From NCBI RefSeq assembly GCF_026262505.1, contig NC_067205.1:23903585-23967584 (forward strand): a stretch of DNA of 64,000 nt. Direction: 5' to 3'. The notes beneath the pieces are model-generated. The model was not told where the DNA came from and ran no database searches. It saw nothing but the letters and a program-made list of their open reading frames with translations. Shown here piece by piece: positions 46,569 through 57,225 of the stretch; position 1 is the first letter of the stretch; each line of letters starts with the position of its first letter. Position numbers and translations under genes: made by a program. Source of the stretch: Trichomonas vaginalis G3. Its lineage: Eukaryota > Parabasalia > Trichomonadida > Trichomonadidae.

Positions 46569-48173
46569 TCATGGTTTTGAAGAATGAATCTTTTCTTGGC
46601 GTGTTGAAACACGTAAAACAAGTTTTGGAAGATTGAGAAGTTGTGGATTGACTTTTGTTGAAAAGTTGATGTTTCGTGACGTGTTTTGTTTTTGATTAGG
46701 AATTCTGTCGATTCTTGTAGTCGATTTATTTCGAATAAGATTGTCTTCTTGAATGTCTTTCTTAATGTTAACATTGTGAAGTTTGTAAATCAGTGGTTTC
46801 TTATCAATGTTTCGTTGTGATTTCAGCTGTGAAATTTCAAGTCGTTGTTTGTTATGAAGATTTTCAATTTCAATTCGATTTCGTTCTTCTTTCTTATGAA
46901 CTGCGTTGTCAAATGCACGTTGCATGATTTCTCCTGCATTACGTTCTTCTTCACATCGAATGATATCAATAGTCTTCTGAAGTGATGATGCACTATCGAA
47001 CTGGTTATGAATAACAAGATATTCGAGTTGTTTCATAAGAGAAAGTAAGCGAGCCGATGGACGATTGTACATTCGAACTTTGTGTTCGGATGACCACTCT
47101 GTTTCGAGATCTTTAAATTCTTCTTCATGTGTTTTAAGAAGTATTTCTTCTTGTTCTTTATGTTTATGTTCTAATTCTTTAAGCATCTCTTTCGTTTTCT
47201 TGTCAAATAATGTTATTTCTTCTTTAATGTTTTTAATACTTTCTTCTCGTCGCTTTTTCTTTTCATGCTCAATTTCTTGATGAATCTCGTTTCGTCGTTT
47301 GTTTTCAACATAGTTAATTGCACGTTGGATTTTCATACTTTCATCAAACTTTCGTTCATCTGAAAATGAATTTCGTTCTTCTTCTAATTTGTTAAGTAAT
47401 GTATCGTATTCTTCTTGTGTAACTTTACTTGAAATCTTTCTCTTCATTGATTGTTCTTTCAATTCATTAATTCGTGTTTCATTGACTGTAGATTCATTTC
47501 GATAAACAACTTTTCGTCGTTTATGAACTCCCGGACGATGTTTTCCACTATTTTGTGTGTTTTCTGGTTCATGGATTGATTTGACTTCTGATTTATGAAC
47601 CATGTTTGAAATTCGTTTTTTCAAATTGAATTCATTTGTATTTTTCGTTTCTTTTCTTGGTGGTTCTCTGATTTCGTGCATTTTAGATGTTTCTGGTTCA
47701 CGAATTTCGCTCTCTGTAGTGAAAAATTTGGTTTCGATTTTATTTTTATCATTTATATTTGTATTTTGATTTGACTCGTTGTTTTTATCTATAGTTTCTG
47801 TAGATTTGTTCGTATCATCATCAATTTGTAAAATTTTTGGATCAATTTCTGTAATGTTTGGAGAATCGTGAATTTGTGGTGTCACATTGAGATTTTCATC
47901 ATCAACATGATATGATACTGGTTTATTTTGGTTATTATCTTGTATTATTAATTTCGGAGGGTTATTTGTTGATTTTTCTTTTTCTTTCTGAGCAGATTTT
48001 CGTTTTCCCATCAAATTCTCTTTGTTCTCTTCTTCGTAAGAATATTCTTCCTCTTCATCTGAGTAATATTCATATTCATCAGAAAAATATGAGTAAGATG
48101 AATCGTTTTGCTTTGACTTTTTATTTGCATGTCCTTTGTCAGGCGTATTTCTCGTATTTACGCTTTTCTCCAT
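46569..48173 (-). CDS. Coiled-coil protein with UVR-like repeats
   Basis: 534 aa. An acidic, Ser/Tyr-rich N-terminus (about residues 25-50, SDEYEYYSDEEEEYSYEEEN) and a long polar disordered part come first. From about residue 240 on it is a coiled-coil region. The motif L-x-x-ERNSFSDERKFDESMKIQ and its second form QFDSASSLQKTIDII resemble the UVR-type helical hairpin repeated in trichomonad proteins of this class. C-terminus is basic. No catalytic domain. Likely cytoskeletal or scaffold. Divergent from the next gene, 114 bp apart. Confidence 0.85.
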   Translation of the reverse strand: MEKSVNTRNTPDKGHANKKSKQNDSSYSYFSDEYEYYSDEEEEYSYEEENKENLMGKRKSAQKEKEKSTNNPPKLIIQDNNQNKPVSYHVDDENLNVTPQIHDSPNITEIDPKILQIDDDTNKSTETIDKNNESNQNTNINDKNKIETKFFTTESEIREPETSKMHEIREPPRKETKNTNEFNLKKRISNMVHKSEVKSIHEPENTQNSGKHRPGVHKRRKVVYRNESTVNETRINELKEQSMKRKISSKVTQEEYDTLLNKLEEERNSFSDERKFDESMKIQRAINYVENKRRNEIHQEIEHEKKKRREESIKNIKEEITLFDKKTKEMLKELEHKHKEQEEILLKTHEEEFKDLETEWSSEHKVRMYNRPSARLLSLMKQLEYLVIHNQFDSASSLQKTIDIIRCEEERNAGEIMQRAFDNAVHKKEERNRIEIENLHNKQRLEISQLKSQRNIDKKPLIYKLHNVNIKKDIQEDNLIRNKSTTRIDRIPNQKQNTSRNINFSTKVNPQLLNLPKLVLRVSTRQEKIHSSKP

Positions 48174-48287
48174 TAAAAAATATTCTCACTAAAAAAATTT
48201 CAAACGTAAATTTTGTCACTTTTCATCAATCAAAAAAATAAAAATCTAAAATCTTTTGTCACTTTTACGGTAAATTTTTTATAAAAT
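48174..48287. promoter_or_regulatory. Divergent promoter region
   Basis: 114 bp between two start codons. It contains two TCACTTTT blocks (near 48218 and 48258) that match the Trichomonas initiator TCA+1-Py-(T/A). The one about 30 bp upstream of the plus-strand start is the better candidate. An initiator for the minus-strand gene is less clear. Confidence 0.55.
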
Positions 48288-49268
48288 ATGAAATCAAGAA
48301 CAGATAATGACCTAAGTGCGCCATTAATGGCCGGTTTCACCAATTCAAATAATCTAGAATTGGTTGAATTTCCAGGATATACTTCATATCATGAAACAAA
48401 ATGTTGCTGTTGTAAAAAATACACAATTCATCCGAGTCGTGAAGTATTCTTTGGCCATTGGAAATTCTCATGGTTTGCACCATTATCAGTACTTACACTA
48501 ATCCTTTCAAGCTATATTTACAATTTAATTGTAATACTTTACAATTTACCAGACGTGCCCAAATTTATATGCGGTATTATTCTTTCTTTAATAATGATAT
48601 TATATATTTGGAGTTATTTTTCAATTATTATTATCGGACCTGGTTATTTTCCTTTTTATTACTCAGGCATTGCATCAAAGAAGTTAACTACCCCATTCCC
48701 TCCAGGAGTTTCAGGTGTTAATGATAGTCCTGCAGGTTATATTTCGAATTCTGAACAGCATTTGTATGCAACTACTAATATCAAGCCAAATCGATCTATT
48801 CTTGCCAAATCAGCAAGAAGAATAATCATTAGACCAGATCATATGTGCGTATGGGCAGCTTCCTGGATTGGAAAACTTAATATGAAAAGTTTTATTTTAT
48901 TTACAATGTATGGATTCATTTACTGCTTAGTTTTGGTTGGAATAACAATTGCAGGAGCAATTATACAAAGAAAATCCATTGTTAAACTCGTATTTAACAT
49001 TTTATGGATTCTTGTTGGCTGCGGATTTGGTTATTGGCAATTTAGCTTGTCACTGCAATCGATTATTAATATGAGAAAAGGCAGAACAACGTGGGAAATT
49101 TGGAATAAAATTGATCCACTTAAATTTGATCGATCTGTTAAAGAAAACGTTGCAGATGTATTTGGAAAGAATCCTGGTTTGTTTGGATATATATTCCCAA
49201 CAAATCCTTTCAAAGGTTTATCAAATCTCGAATTAGTCGAAAAATATGCAAACTACTATACTGCATAA
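48288..49268 (+). CDS. DHHC-family S-acyltransferase with DHMC core
   Basis: 326 aa, four predicted membrane spans (about residues 60-85, 95-120, 200-225, 235-258). Between spans 2 and 3 the family signature appears as RIIIRPDHMCVWAASWIGKLN, with DHMC in place of DHHC. The TTxE motif follows span 4 (GRTTWEIW). The Cys-rich zinc-binding part before the signature is largely absent; instead CCCC occurs near residue 40. The family transfers palmitate to protein cysteines at Golgi or plasma membranes. The catalytic Cys is kept, but activity is uncertain. Confidence 0.82.
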   Translation: MKSRTDNDLSAPLMAGFTNSNNLELVEFPGYTSYHETKCCCCKKYTIHPSREVFFGHWKFSWFAPLSVLTLILSSYIYNLIVILYNLPDVPKFICGIILSLIMILYIWSYFSIIIIGPGYFPFYYSGIASKKLTTPFPPGVSGVNDSPAGYISNSEQHLYATTNIKPNRSILAKSARRIIIRPDHMCVWAASWIGKLNMKSFILFTMYGFIYCLVLVGITIAGAIIQRKSIVKLVFNILWILVGCGFGYWQFSLSLQSIINMRKGRTTWEIWNKIDPLKFDRSVKENVADVFGKNPGLFGYIFPTNPFKGLSNLELVEKYANYYTA

Positions 49269-50520
49269 GTTTATATCATCTTGTTTTGTATGTTACTAAA
49301 GTGTATATACTAATTAACTCCTATGTTTTACTAAAATTTAATGTGCCCCAAAATTAGCTAAAAAAATTTAGCAAATCGTGGAAAAAAGCTTTTTCAGCTG
49401 CTCCTAAGATTCTATGCACAAAAAACAAGTTCACACATAATCGCATAGTACCAGTCATTATAACCAATCAAGATCGAAGGTTAAAACTTTTGTTATAAAT
49501 ATAAATATTTTTACAATTTGGCAGTTCTGAGACAATTCTGGGGTTAGAACGCATTAAAATGAATGTTCTACCATGATCCCAGTATTATCTCTTCAAAATC
49601 GAAGCTAGAAAAATTATTTTTCCAAACGCTTGCATTCTATTACAAATTGATTTTATTATATCTCTGTTATACATAAACATATTTTAAACAATTACCTTGT
49701 TCTAACACAATAATTTTTAGATACTTCTTAAGAATTAGGCTTATACTTATAATTTATTGAGATATTTCTATTCCACATCAATCAAGATATGGATGACGAT
49801 ATTAAATGCATAGTTTCTATTAAAGATTACATTTGATTTATTTGAAATTAATTTTTTGATCATTATGTTTTTGTATTTTAATAAAAGAGTTAACAAGAAC
49901 TATATTATTTGAATCTATTTTCATCTAAAACATCAGAATTTTGAAAGAATAATTTTATACAATACTTCAATAAGCATTGTAAGCACGATCATATCAAACC
50001 CATATATCTATGCATGCACATAATATTATATCTGCTGTGATCTAGTTCCTAAATGCATATATATTTTATTTGATATCGAATACTTACAAACATCCGGTTC
50101 AATCTAATATAGGAATATCTTTTAATTCATCAACAAAATTTAATTGTCGGCAACACTCTCCTGTATAATAAAGATACAATTAAAAATTATATATATAATA
50201 CAAATCTAAGAACCATGAATCCCGAATAGCAATGTATAGTCAAACAAATGTTTTTTCATAAACACAATAAATATTATACTATCTTGATTTAAAATTATAT
50301 TTTTGGCATTTGAAATTGAATCATTTTGAAATGTATAGATTCTGTTGCTTTTAATGGATGCATGATACATTATATGATGAGTATCAAGTAAATCTAAACT
50401 GGTTTATCAACAATTAATGGTAATGAAGAAAATCTGAAAAATAATTTAACATCAATAGGATATTTGGTGAAACAATTATTAAACAGAATTAAACTTAAGA
50501 ATTCAACTATATTTATCATA
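49269..50520. other. AT-rich intergenic spacer
   Basis: No gene, RNA or repeat that I can support; only short AT-rich stretches. The DHHC gene's 3' end lies at the left. Confidence 0.6.
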
Positions 50521-50715
50521 AAAATATCTATGAAAATTTACTTTAATATGTTTCTAGATACATTTTCATGAAAATCCACGCTAAAACAGTCTAGCGTTAT
50601 TTGAAGGTCCTACGAACAGGATCTCGACGGATATAATATTGAATACATGTGTAGATACATACATACGAAATACTAATAAAAATTATGCTTATTAAAAAAT
50701 ATGATAAAATATTTC
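50521..50715 (+). repeat. Dispersed repeat family, copy 1
   Basis: Shares CCACGCTAAAACAGTCTAGC and GGTCCTACGAACAGGATCTC with the copies at 51139-51295 (direct) and 51521-51685 (inverted). ACGCTA / TAGCGT around eight bases forms a small hairpin. The tail (ATGATAAAATATTTC) is shared with copy 3. Confidence 0.85.
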
Positions 50716-51138
50716 TTCTAAAGTTTTTCTTTTATAGATTAATACATAATGTTAATCTATATTGTATATCATTTGATCATTCAAAAGGAATAATAATATC
50801 AAATTAAAATTAGATCATTGTTTTTTCTAAGTAAGAATGTCAAACATTGAAAACAATGTTTATTTTATATCATTCATAAACTAATTATACAATAAATATT
50901 TCCATTTATGCATCTTATTTTCTGCATTTAATAAGATCACAACATATTTGACTAAGATTAATAATTTAGTGTATTAAATCTATGTAAGTTCTGGGTATTT
51001 GTGATTCAGACACTTTTTCATGTAAATTGCGGATTATTACAAAGAATCTTATTATAATGTATTAACTTTTGAGATATTTTGAGGAATTATTTGTATATAT
51101 CAATCATAATTAGGCATAAAATGAGATTTGTCATATAG

Positions 51139-51295
51139 ATATCTATGAAAAATGACTTCAATATGTTTCTAGATACATTTTCATGAAAATCCACGCTAAA
51201 ACAGTCTAGCGTTATCTGAAGGTCCTACGAACAGGATCTCGACGGATATAATATTTGATGCATGTGTGGATACATATACATGAAAATTTAATAAA
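51139..51295 (+). repeat. Dispersed repeat family, copy 2
   Basis: Direct copy of 50521-50715, nearly identical over about 110 bp. With the inverted copy 3 it forms a large inverted repeat spanning about 550 bp, possibly a MITE-like unit. Confidence 0.85.
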
Positions 51296-51520
51296 ACTCC
51301 CTCTGTTTCAAATATTGAAATATATTATCTATCATAAAAATCTTATATTACTTAATGTATTATGTTGTATGTTAACATTGACATTAGATATCAATATTTT
51401 GATATGATATCATTTTAATTAAAAAATAAATTTGAATACATTGTCAGCAAAGACTTTTGACTAATAAAATAATAAATACATTATTAAGTTAAAATTGATA
51501 TTATAATATAATAAGAAGTT

Positions 51521-51685
51521 TGATGAAATATTTTATCATATTTTTTAATAAGCATAATTTTTATTAAGTTTTCATGTATATGTATCCACACATGCATCAA
51601 ATATTATATCCGTCGAGATCCTGTTCGTAGGACCTTCAGATAACGCTAGACTGTTTTAGCGTGGATTTTCATGAAAATGCATTAA
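51521..51685 (-). repeat. Dispersed repeat family, copy 3 (inverted)
   Basis: Inverse of copies 1 and 2, including the shared tail. Ends near TTTTCATGAAAATGCATT. Confidence 0.85.
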
Positions 51686-51893
51686 GGAAAAAATATACCG
51701 ATCTGGTTTTGAACCTTCAACCTCTACGACAAAAAAACGGTTCCACGCTAAAATAAAATCCACGCTAAAAACCCCCCGTACTGTTTTTTGAGAGAAAATA
51801 ACCGTTTTTAGCTGGCAGATTTTTATATGAACAAGCAGGGGATATTAAGAATTTTGAATTGAAACTGCATAAACAAAATCGATTGTATCTAAT

Positions 51894-53132
51894 AAGGATG
51901 CTAAAAGTGGGGAACGATAAGGAAATTGAGAGCTCCCCCCCCTCCCGGTGAATCCCCACAGTGGGGAAAACAAAAATAAAAAACTAGGTTTTTTTAGTCA
52001 TTTTATTTTTTTGGAAGGAAAAAATGAAGAAAAAGCGCAATTTATACGAGTTAAATATAAGTATTTTAGCTATTCTAGCTATATACTATGTTTTTTCCTA
52101 ATTTTAATTTTCTCCGCTTCGCGGAAATATTTTTGGATCCCCACTTTTGCAAAAGTGGGGAAATTCAATTTTTTGAGAGAATTGTGGGAAAACCGTTCCC
52201 CTTCACTTTGGGTTATGCAAAAACTAGCATTCTGTAATTGATAGAGCCGCAAGAGTATCACTTTGACCGAGGGGGAACTTATCCCCGGAGGTTTGGTGCG
52301 GTCAAAAACGATCTTCTAGTTGGACGCATATAATTTTCAAATTCTGAATTTGCGGTCCATGATTCAAATATCATAATAGTCAGCTTAGCAAAAATAAATC
52401 ACACGTTTTTTGTCTCACGATAGCTTCATTTTATTTATTTTCAATACAAAATCCTTAAAAAAATACTAAACAGCTATGATTATATTCAAATATATAAACA
52501 ACATTTACTAATTCTTCATGTATTTTGCGCTCTCATCTAAAATTTGGCTTAATGTCATAGAATTTGGGACTTTCTTATGAGTAATGGTATTAAGTTTTTA
52601 CTAAGCAGACATTTACAAAGCTAAAATTATTTATTTTCAATCTAATGCTTGATCTTTTACCTATAAAAATTCGATAATGAGTGATTTTTTCTTTTTTTAG
52701 TCAAAATACAAGTATGAATCTGTAATAAAATTTCATGGTCATATGAACGATGATAAAGTTATAAGCCAAAAGAGTGATAAAAGTGTAAAATTAAATTTTA
52801 TAAGTCTAGTATAGCTCTGAGAATACTTTATCGAAAGTACTCGAGAGCTAAACAAAATTGGCGTTAAGATTAAGGAAACGATGCCCAAATTTTGGCGAAT
52901 TAAAATATAGATAATGAAATAAACTTGTTGTACGCTAAATTTATAATGAGACGTCTTTGTTAATGTCTGCTATGTCAAGATATCCAAGTGGATCTGATGG
53001 TATATATAGCAGGAATGCATTTTAATTTATAGTTAAAACCGTTTTTATCGTTTTTATTTCATATCACATGACTGTACCTCCAATAAATTTTTTCCCCGTC
53101 GATTTGTAAAGTTCCCCACTTTTAGCATCCTT
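51894..53132. mobile_element. 1.24-kb DNA transposon relic with 22-bp inverted repeats
   Basis: A perfect 22-bp terminal inverted repeat (AAGGATGCTAAAAGTGGGG and AAC at 51894-51915; its inverse at 53111-53132). The flanking nine bases match at eight positions (GTATCTAAT left, ATATCTAAT right), as for a 9-bp Mutator-like duplication. Trimming one base from each end gives TA flanks, so a mariner reading is also possible. No intact transposase is visible; short frames on both strands are unrecognised. Inside lie GTGGGG-rich palindromes at 51954-51966 and 52139-52160. Confidence 0.7.
52139..52160. repeat. Perfect 22-bp palindrome inside the transposon relic
   Basis: CCCCACTTTTG followed by its reverse complement. 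It reuses the AAAGTGGGG motif of the element's ends, so it may be an internal binding site or the scar of nested ends. Confidence 0.8.
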
Positions 53133-53517
53133 ATATCTAATGAGATTTATGATTAAACAAGGCATAGTGAAGGAAAAGTGACAAAACTTTAGATTTTTGT
53201 CAATTTTTTTGTCATAAAATGTTATGGTTTTTGCTCGATGAATGTTTACCATTGCATCTATCCATCAATGAAAATTAATACGATGGTGATTCTCAAGATG
53301 ATGGATATAAAAGGATTCAGTAAACTCAATTCATATCATTTCAGGAACAAATGAATTTGGATTCTTTTCGGAATGATGAATTTTTTACAATTTGAGTAAC
53401 GACTAAATTTGTAACACTAAAAAATCGAACATAAGTTTTACTCATATTCCAATGTAAAGCATAATTGCAATTTTTTTTTTTTGAAAAATGCAGAAGAGAA
53501 GAAAAGAGCCAATTTTT

Positions 53518-54516
53518 TTATCGTTTACTAATCAACAGTGTAGGTGTTAAATACTTAACAAAAAGAAAATTTTTGCATATGGATAATGAACAAATTTTAT
53601 TTTCTTTGTTTGGTAACACTAATAATACTATTTCAAAGTTGCCTTCACATGGACTCAAATCAATGAACTTTAAATTATTCTTAAATGAACTTTCTCCTCT
53701 TTCTGATGTATCAACATTTCCAATAGATGAATAAGAATCAATACTACATTGATGGATATAAATTTGTCCATCACCGTCTGTTCTAAATAACTTTCCTTTG
53801 TTAAACTGAGGATTGTTTTGAAAAGTTGAATAGAAAATATCAAGTCTACCATCGTAAACATAAACTATCCCAAAATATTCTTCATCTTGAGAATTATTTA
53901 CATAATTGCATCGGTATATTCTTCCTGGAGAAAAAGAAAACGTAGTAATCAATCTGCTAGCTGCTTTTAAATTCTCAAAATTACAAAATGAAATATTTAA
54001 TGTTGGTTCAACTTCAACATATTCAAAACCTGCATTTTGTCTTGAAATACAGTTAGAAATGTTTGTCTTTGAAAGTGATCCAAAACCTTTTTTCTGGTAA
54101 ATCATACAATATACTGAATTATCTCCTCCATTACAAATTGATCCTTGGAGGATTGTACTGTTGATTTCGCCTTTGAAATAAGTAAATTGGCCTTCTGAGG
54201 AATGAGATTGGCTTTCAAATGAACAAAATTTATCAATAATAATAGCATTACTATGAATACTTTGAATATGTACTGTACCTGGACCGCGTAAAGTAACAGT
54301 TTCGTAAAGTAAAATCGAGAAATCAATTGTTTGTTCGAATTGAACTGCTATATCTTGTAGGTTGATGAATTTGCAGATGTATGCAAAGCATTTGTTATCT
54401 GTTGCTGTGACTTGTTGAACTTCACCTGTAAAGATTGAAGAAGGAGGATTAATTCCTTCATAATAAAGATGCCAAATACTATTTGTAACTTCTTCGCCAT
54501 GAACATATTTCTTCAA
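53518..54516 (-). CDS. Beta-helix-type surface protein
   Basis: 332 aa. Repeated short strands with phrases such as FCSFESQSHSSEGQFTYF, CNFENLKAASRLI and CSIDSYSS, the pattern of a right-handed parallel beta-helix seen in large trichomonad surface families. No signal peptide at the present start and only a weak hydrophobic end (CKNFLFVKYLTPTLLI), so it may be a shortened member. A paralogue in opposite orientation lies at 57226-58263. Function unknown; surface exposure is inferred from the family type. Confidence 0.7.
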   Translation of the reverse strand: MKKYVHGEEVTNSIWHLYYEGINPPSSIFTGEVQQVTATDNKCFAYICKFINLQDIAVQFEQTIDFSILLYETVTLRGPGTVHIQSIHSNAIIIDKFCSFESQSHSSEGQFTYFKGEINSTILQGSICNGGDNSVYCMIYQKKGFGSLSKTNISNCISRQNAGFEYVEVEPTLNISFCNFENLKAASRLITTFSFSPGRIYRCNYVNNSQDEEYFGIVYVYDGRLDIFYSTFQNNPQFNKGKLFRTDGDGQIYIHQCSIDSYSSIGNVDTSERGESSFKNNLKFIDLSPCEGNFEIVLLVLPNKENKICSLSICKNFLFVKYLTPTLLISKR

Positions 54517-54732
54517 AATAACTAATTTGAACTTGGAAAAGAGTCAAAAAGACAATAATTAATTTAAAAAATAAAGTGGGGGTAACACTAAAATAATATA
54601 GTGCTCCCAAATTGATTAAAAATACTGAGTAAATACATGCGATTGCAAAATATATATCATTTTCCGATATTAAATCTCATAAAAATTATTTTCTATTTTG
54701 ATTTTTTCCCAATTCAATTTTTGTCAAAAACG

Positions 54733-55146
54733 ATGAATCAAGAAGTGAAATTCTTAGGAATTGCCCACACTTCTTTTAAAACAGTACCAGAAGTACCAAG
54801 ATGCGCAAAAGATTGTACAGAAGAGAGTACGGTCACTTTTTATCCAGAATATTCTGATTGTTTAGTTGGTTTAGAAAATTTTTCTCATGTTTTTGTTTTC
54901 GCATGGATGCATCAATCGGACCGCGATTTACAACTTGTTAGACCACATTTCGGAGCAGCAAAGAAAGATATTGGCGTTTTTGCAACTAGATCTCCAGCAA
55001 GACCAAATCCAATTGGCATGACTCTTGTTAAGGTCAACAAAATAGAAGGAATTACGCTTTATGTTACAGGTCTCGATCTTTTAGATGGAACGCCTATTAT
55101 TGATATCAAGAAATACGATACCACACTTGATACTCCCGATATGTAA
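54733..55146 (+). CDS. trmO: TrmO-like tRNA m6t6A37 methyltransferase
   Basis: 137 aa. It carries the TrmO/YaeB (UPF0066) hallmarks: GVFATRSPARPNPIGMTLV, then an INTERNAL strand ending VTGLDLLDGTPIIDIKKY. The family methylates N6-threonylcarbamoyladenosine at position 37 of tRNA-Thr using SAM. The short length matches the compact, archaeal-style form without the extra C-terminal domain of many bacterial proteins. Start at 54733 (MNQEVKFLG) is preferred over the upstream Met because family members begin here. Stands alone between unrelated genes. Confidence 0.85.
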   Translation: MNQEVKFLGIAHTSFKTVPEVPRCAKDCTEESTVTFYPEYSDCLVGLENFSHVFVFAWMHQSDRDLQLVRPHFGAAKKDIGVFATRSPARPNPIGMTLVKVNKIEGITLYVTGLDLLDGTPIIDIKKYDTTLDTPDM

Positions 55147-55505
55147 TTCTTAGTTTTACTATCCAAATAAAGTTTATATCCTCTATATGATTTCATACTT
55201 GCTTGAAAAGATTTTTTTCTTTCATATCAACCAAATAAGTTAATATGACTAATGAAAACAAATTCTCATCAAAATTTATGTAATAAGCAAGCAATTATAT
55301 TAGCAAAATTTGAAAATAGGAATGAAAATTTCTCAGATTTTGGTAAAATGAATACAAGATTAGGAAATTATATATGTTAGAATGAGGATAAACTAATTCT
55401 CATATGTAATAAGTGATTTAATTGATTTTTATCTTGATTGAAATTATCAAAAGTGACAATAAATTGAGATTGCGGTTTATCCAAGAGAAAAAAAAAATTT
55501 TAAAA
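55147..55505. other. Intergenic spacer before the peptidase
   Basis: About 360 bp, AT-rich, no feature recognised beyond a possible short leader just upstream of 55506. Confidence 0.5.
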
Positions 55506-56972
55506 ATGATCTTTGGCTTAGTTTATAGTTCCTTTTCAGCACCACGCTGGCCTTCATCATATACATTAAAGGGAACCTGGAAAGTTCCATATACAAACTT
55601 GAGCAATCACCTTGTCGTTGTTCAAGAACCAACTCGTCAGTATATCAACGAGCATAATGGCTTATTACAAATCTGGAACACTGGCCCAGAGCAGCATTTC
55701 CATCGTAAAATTGTTGCAGCTGATAATGACACGATTTGCTTCGGCTGGGATGATGATCAACCATGGACAATCGATTTTACAGAGTTTTTACCAGATCTTT
55801 CAGAATACAAATTACAAGATGGCACATATACATACAATGGACACCTTTGCAACATGTGGAGCAAAGTTATTAATGGTCCAAAGACTCAGACATGGGAAAT
55901 GTACATAGAAGTCGGTACAGGCAAGCCAATTGCTTATAAGGCTCATGCTATTTCAATTTATCACTCACATTACGACGTTTATATCCTTGAAATTGATGAA
56001 TTCGCTCCAGAAGCTGCTGTAGGTGTTTGGAGCATCCCAAGCATCTGCGACAATCCAAAGCAAAACGATCCATACCCAGGCTCGATGTACGATCTCTTCT
56101 TCCCCAAGAAAAACGTAAATACCTACGCAAATCAAGTCAAATCGACAAAATCATACCAGACAACTACACAAAACAGATTCTCACACATGACACCATCCGA
56201 CTGGCTCAAATCCATCAAGCGATCTACAAATGCCAAACCATGGTACGATGATGAAGATCCATTATGGGATCAGTGCACATTATTCAAGGGCAGCAAGGAT
56301 TTCGTACCTCCTGAGAGCTTCTCATGGCGCGATCAGCCCAATATTGTCACTCCTCCAAGAGATCAAGTCGCATGCGGATCATGCTGGGCCTTTGGAACAG
56401 CCGGACTCCTTGAATCAGCCTTTGCCATCAAGACAGGCAAGTTACGTCCGGTTTCTACGAACCAAATCATGGATTGCAGTTGGGATGCCAGAAATTACGG
56501 TTGCCAGGGCGGTGAAATTGGTCCATCCTTAACCTCCTTCATGAATAAGTCCATGAAGATCGCTACAGAGAAGTCATATCCGTACATGGGAGTATCCGGA
56601 CTTTGTAATTCGAAGCCAGAGGAGTATCTCGGCCGCGTTAAGAGTTGTTTCCACGTGGAGAAGAAGAGGAACGCTGTTAAAGAGGCTTTGTACAAGTTCG
56701 GACCATTGGGAATTTCGATTAATGTAATTGAAGACATGGCTCTGTACACAGGCGGTGTTTTCGACGAAGAAGAGTGCACTGGCGCTGATGATGACTTGGT
56801 CCACATCGTTCAGTTGACAGGATGGAGAGTTATTGACGGAAAAGAAGCTTGGGAAGTCAAAAACTCTTGGTCTACAAACTGGGGTGATGAAGGATACATT
56901 TATATACAGTCTGAAGTACAGGAGAAGAACTGTGGTGTAACATCTAGAGCTGTTGGTGTAATTGTTGAATAA
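55506..56972 (+). CDS. Papain-family (C1) cysteine peptidase with long N-terminal domain
   Basis: 488 aa from MIFGLVYSSF, a short hydrophobic start that may act as a signal peptide. Residues about 15-190 form a Trp/Tyr-rich domain seen in some protist cathepsins. The peptidase core begins near PPESFSWRDQP: active Cys in QVACGSCWAFGTAGLLE, GCQGGEIGPS, His in DDLVHIVQLTGW, Asn in VKNSWSTNWGDEGYIY. All three catalytic residues are present. Codon use is clearly GC-richer than in neighbours, as in highly expressed genes. Secreted or lysosomal degradation is the likely role. Confidence 0.92.
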   Translation: MIFGLVYSSFSAPRWPSSYTLKGTWKVPYTNLSNHLVVVQEPTRQYINEHNGLLQIWNTGPEQHFHRKIVAADNDTICFGWDDDQPWTIDFTEFLPDLSEYKLQDGTYTYNGHLCNMWSKVINGPKTQTWEMYIEVGTGKPIAYKAHAISIYHSHYDVYILEIDEFAPEAAVGVWSIPSICDNPKQNDPYPGSMYDLFFPKKNVNTYANQVKSTKSYQTTTQNRFSHMTPSDWLKSIKRSTNAKPWYDDEDPLWDQCTLFKGSKDFVPPESFSWRDQPNIVTPPRDQVACGSCWAFGTAGLLESAFAIKTGKLRPVSTNQIMDCSWDARNYGCQGGEIGPSLTSFMNKSMKIATEKSYPYMGVSGLCNSKPEEYLGRVKSCFHVEKKRNAVKEALYKFGPLGISINVIEDMALYTGGVFDEEECTGADDDLVHIVQLTGWRVIDGKEAWEVKNSWSTNWGDEGYIYIQSEVQEKNCGVTSRAVGVIVE

Positions 56973-57225
56973 TTTTTTAATTTTTTTAAATGGCAATACT
57001 TTTTTATTGCCATTTTTATTCAATATCTCAATAAATAAGTATATTTTATTTTATTTCATTTTTTTTACTTCTCAATTTTTTCCGAGAGTTCTATCAATTT
57101 TTCATTAAGATATTTTTCCGAAATCAACCTCATTAAGAGATCTAGATATTTCATAAAAATCTGGAAAGGTTTGAATTGAAAATTTTCATAAAATATAAAT
57201 TCCAAAAATTTTCAAATAGGACTGA

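Noticed and set aside
51700-51740. B-box-like GGTTCAAAACC on the minus strand, suggesting a tRNA
   Set aside because: No A-box or foldable D-arm at tRNA distance and no acceptor stem; chance occurrence is more likely.
51948-52241. 97-codon plus-strand frame inside the transposon relic
   Set aside because: No transposase motif and it crosses a palindrome; composition looks random. I did not call it a gene.
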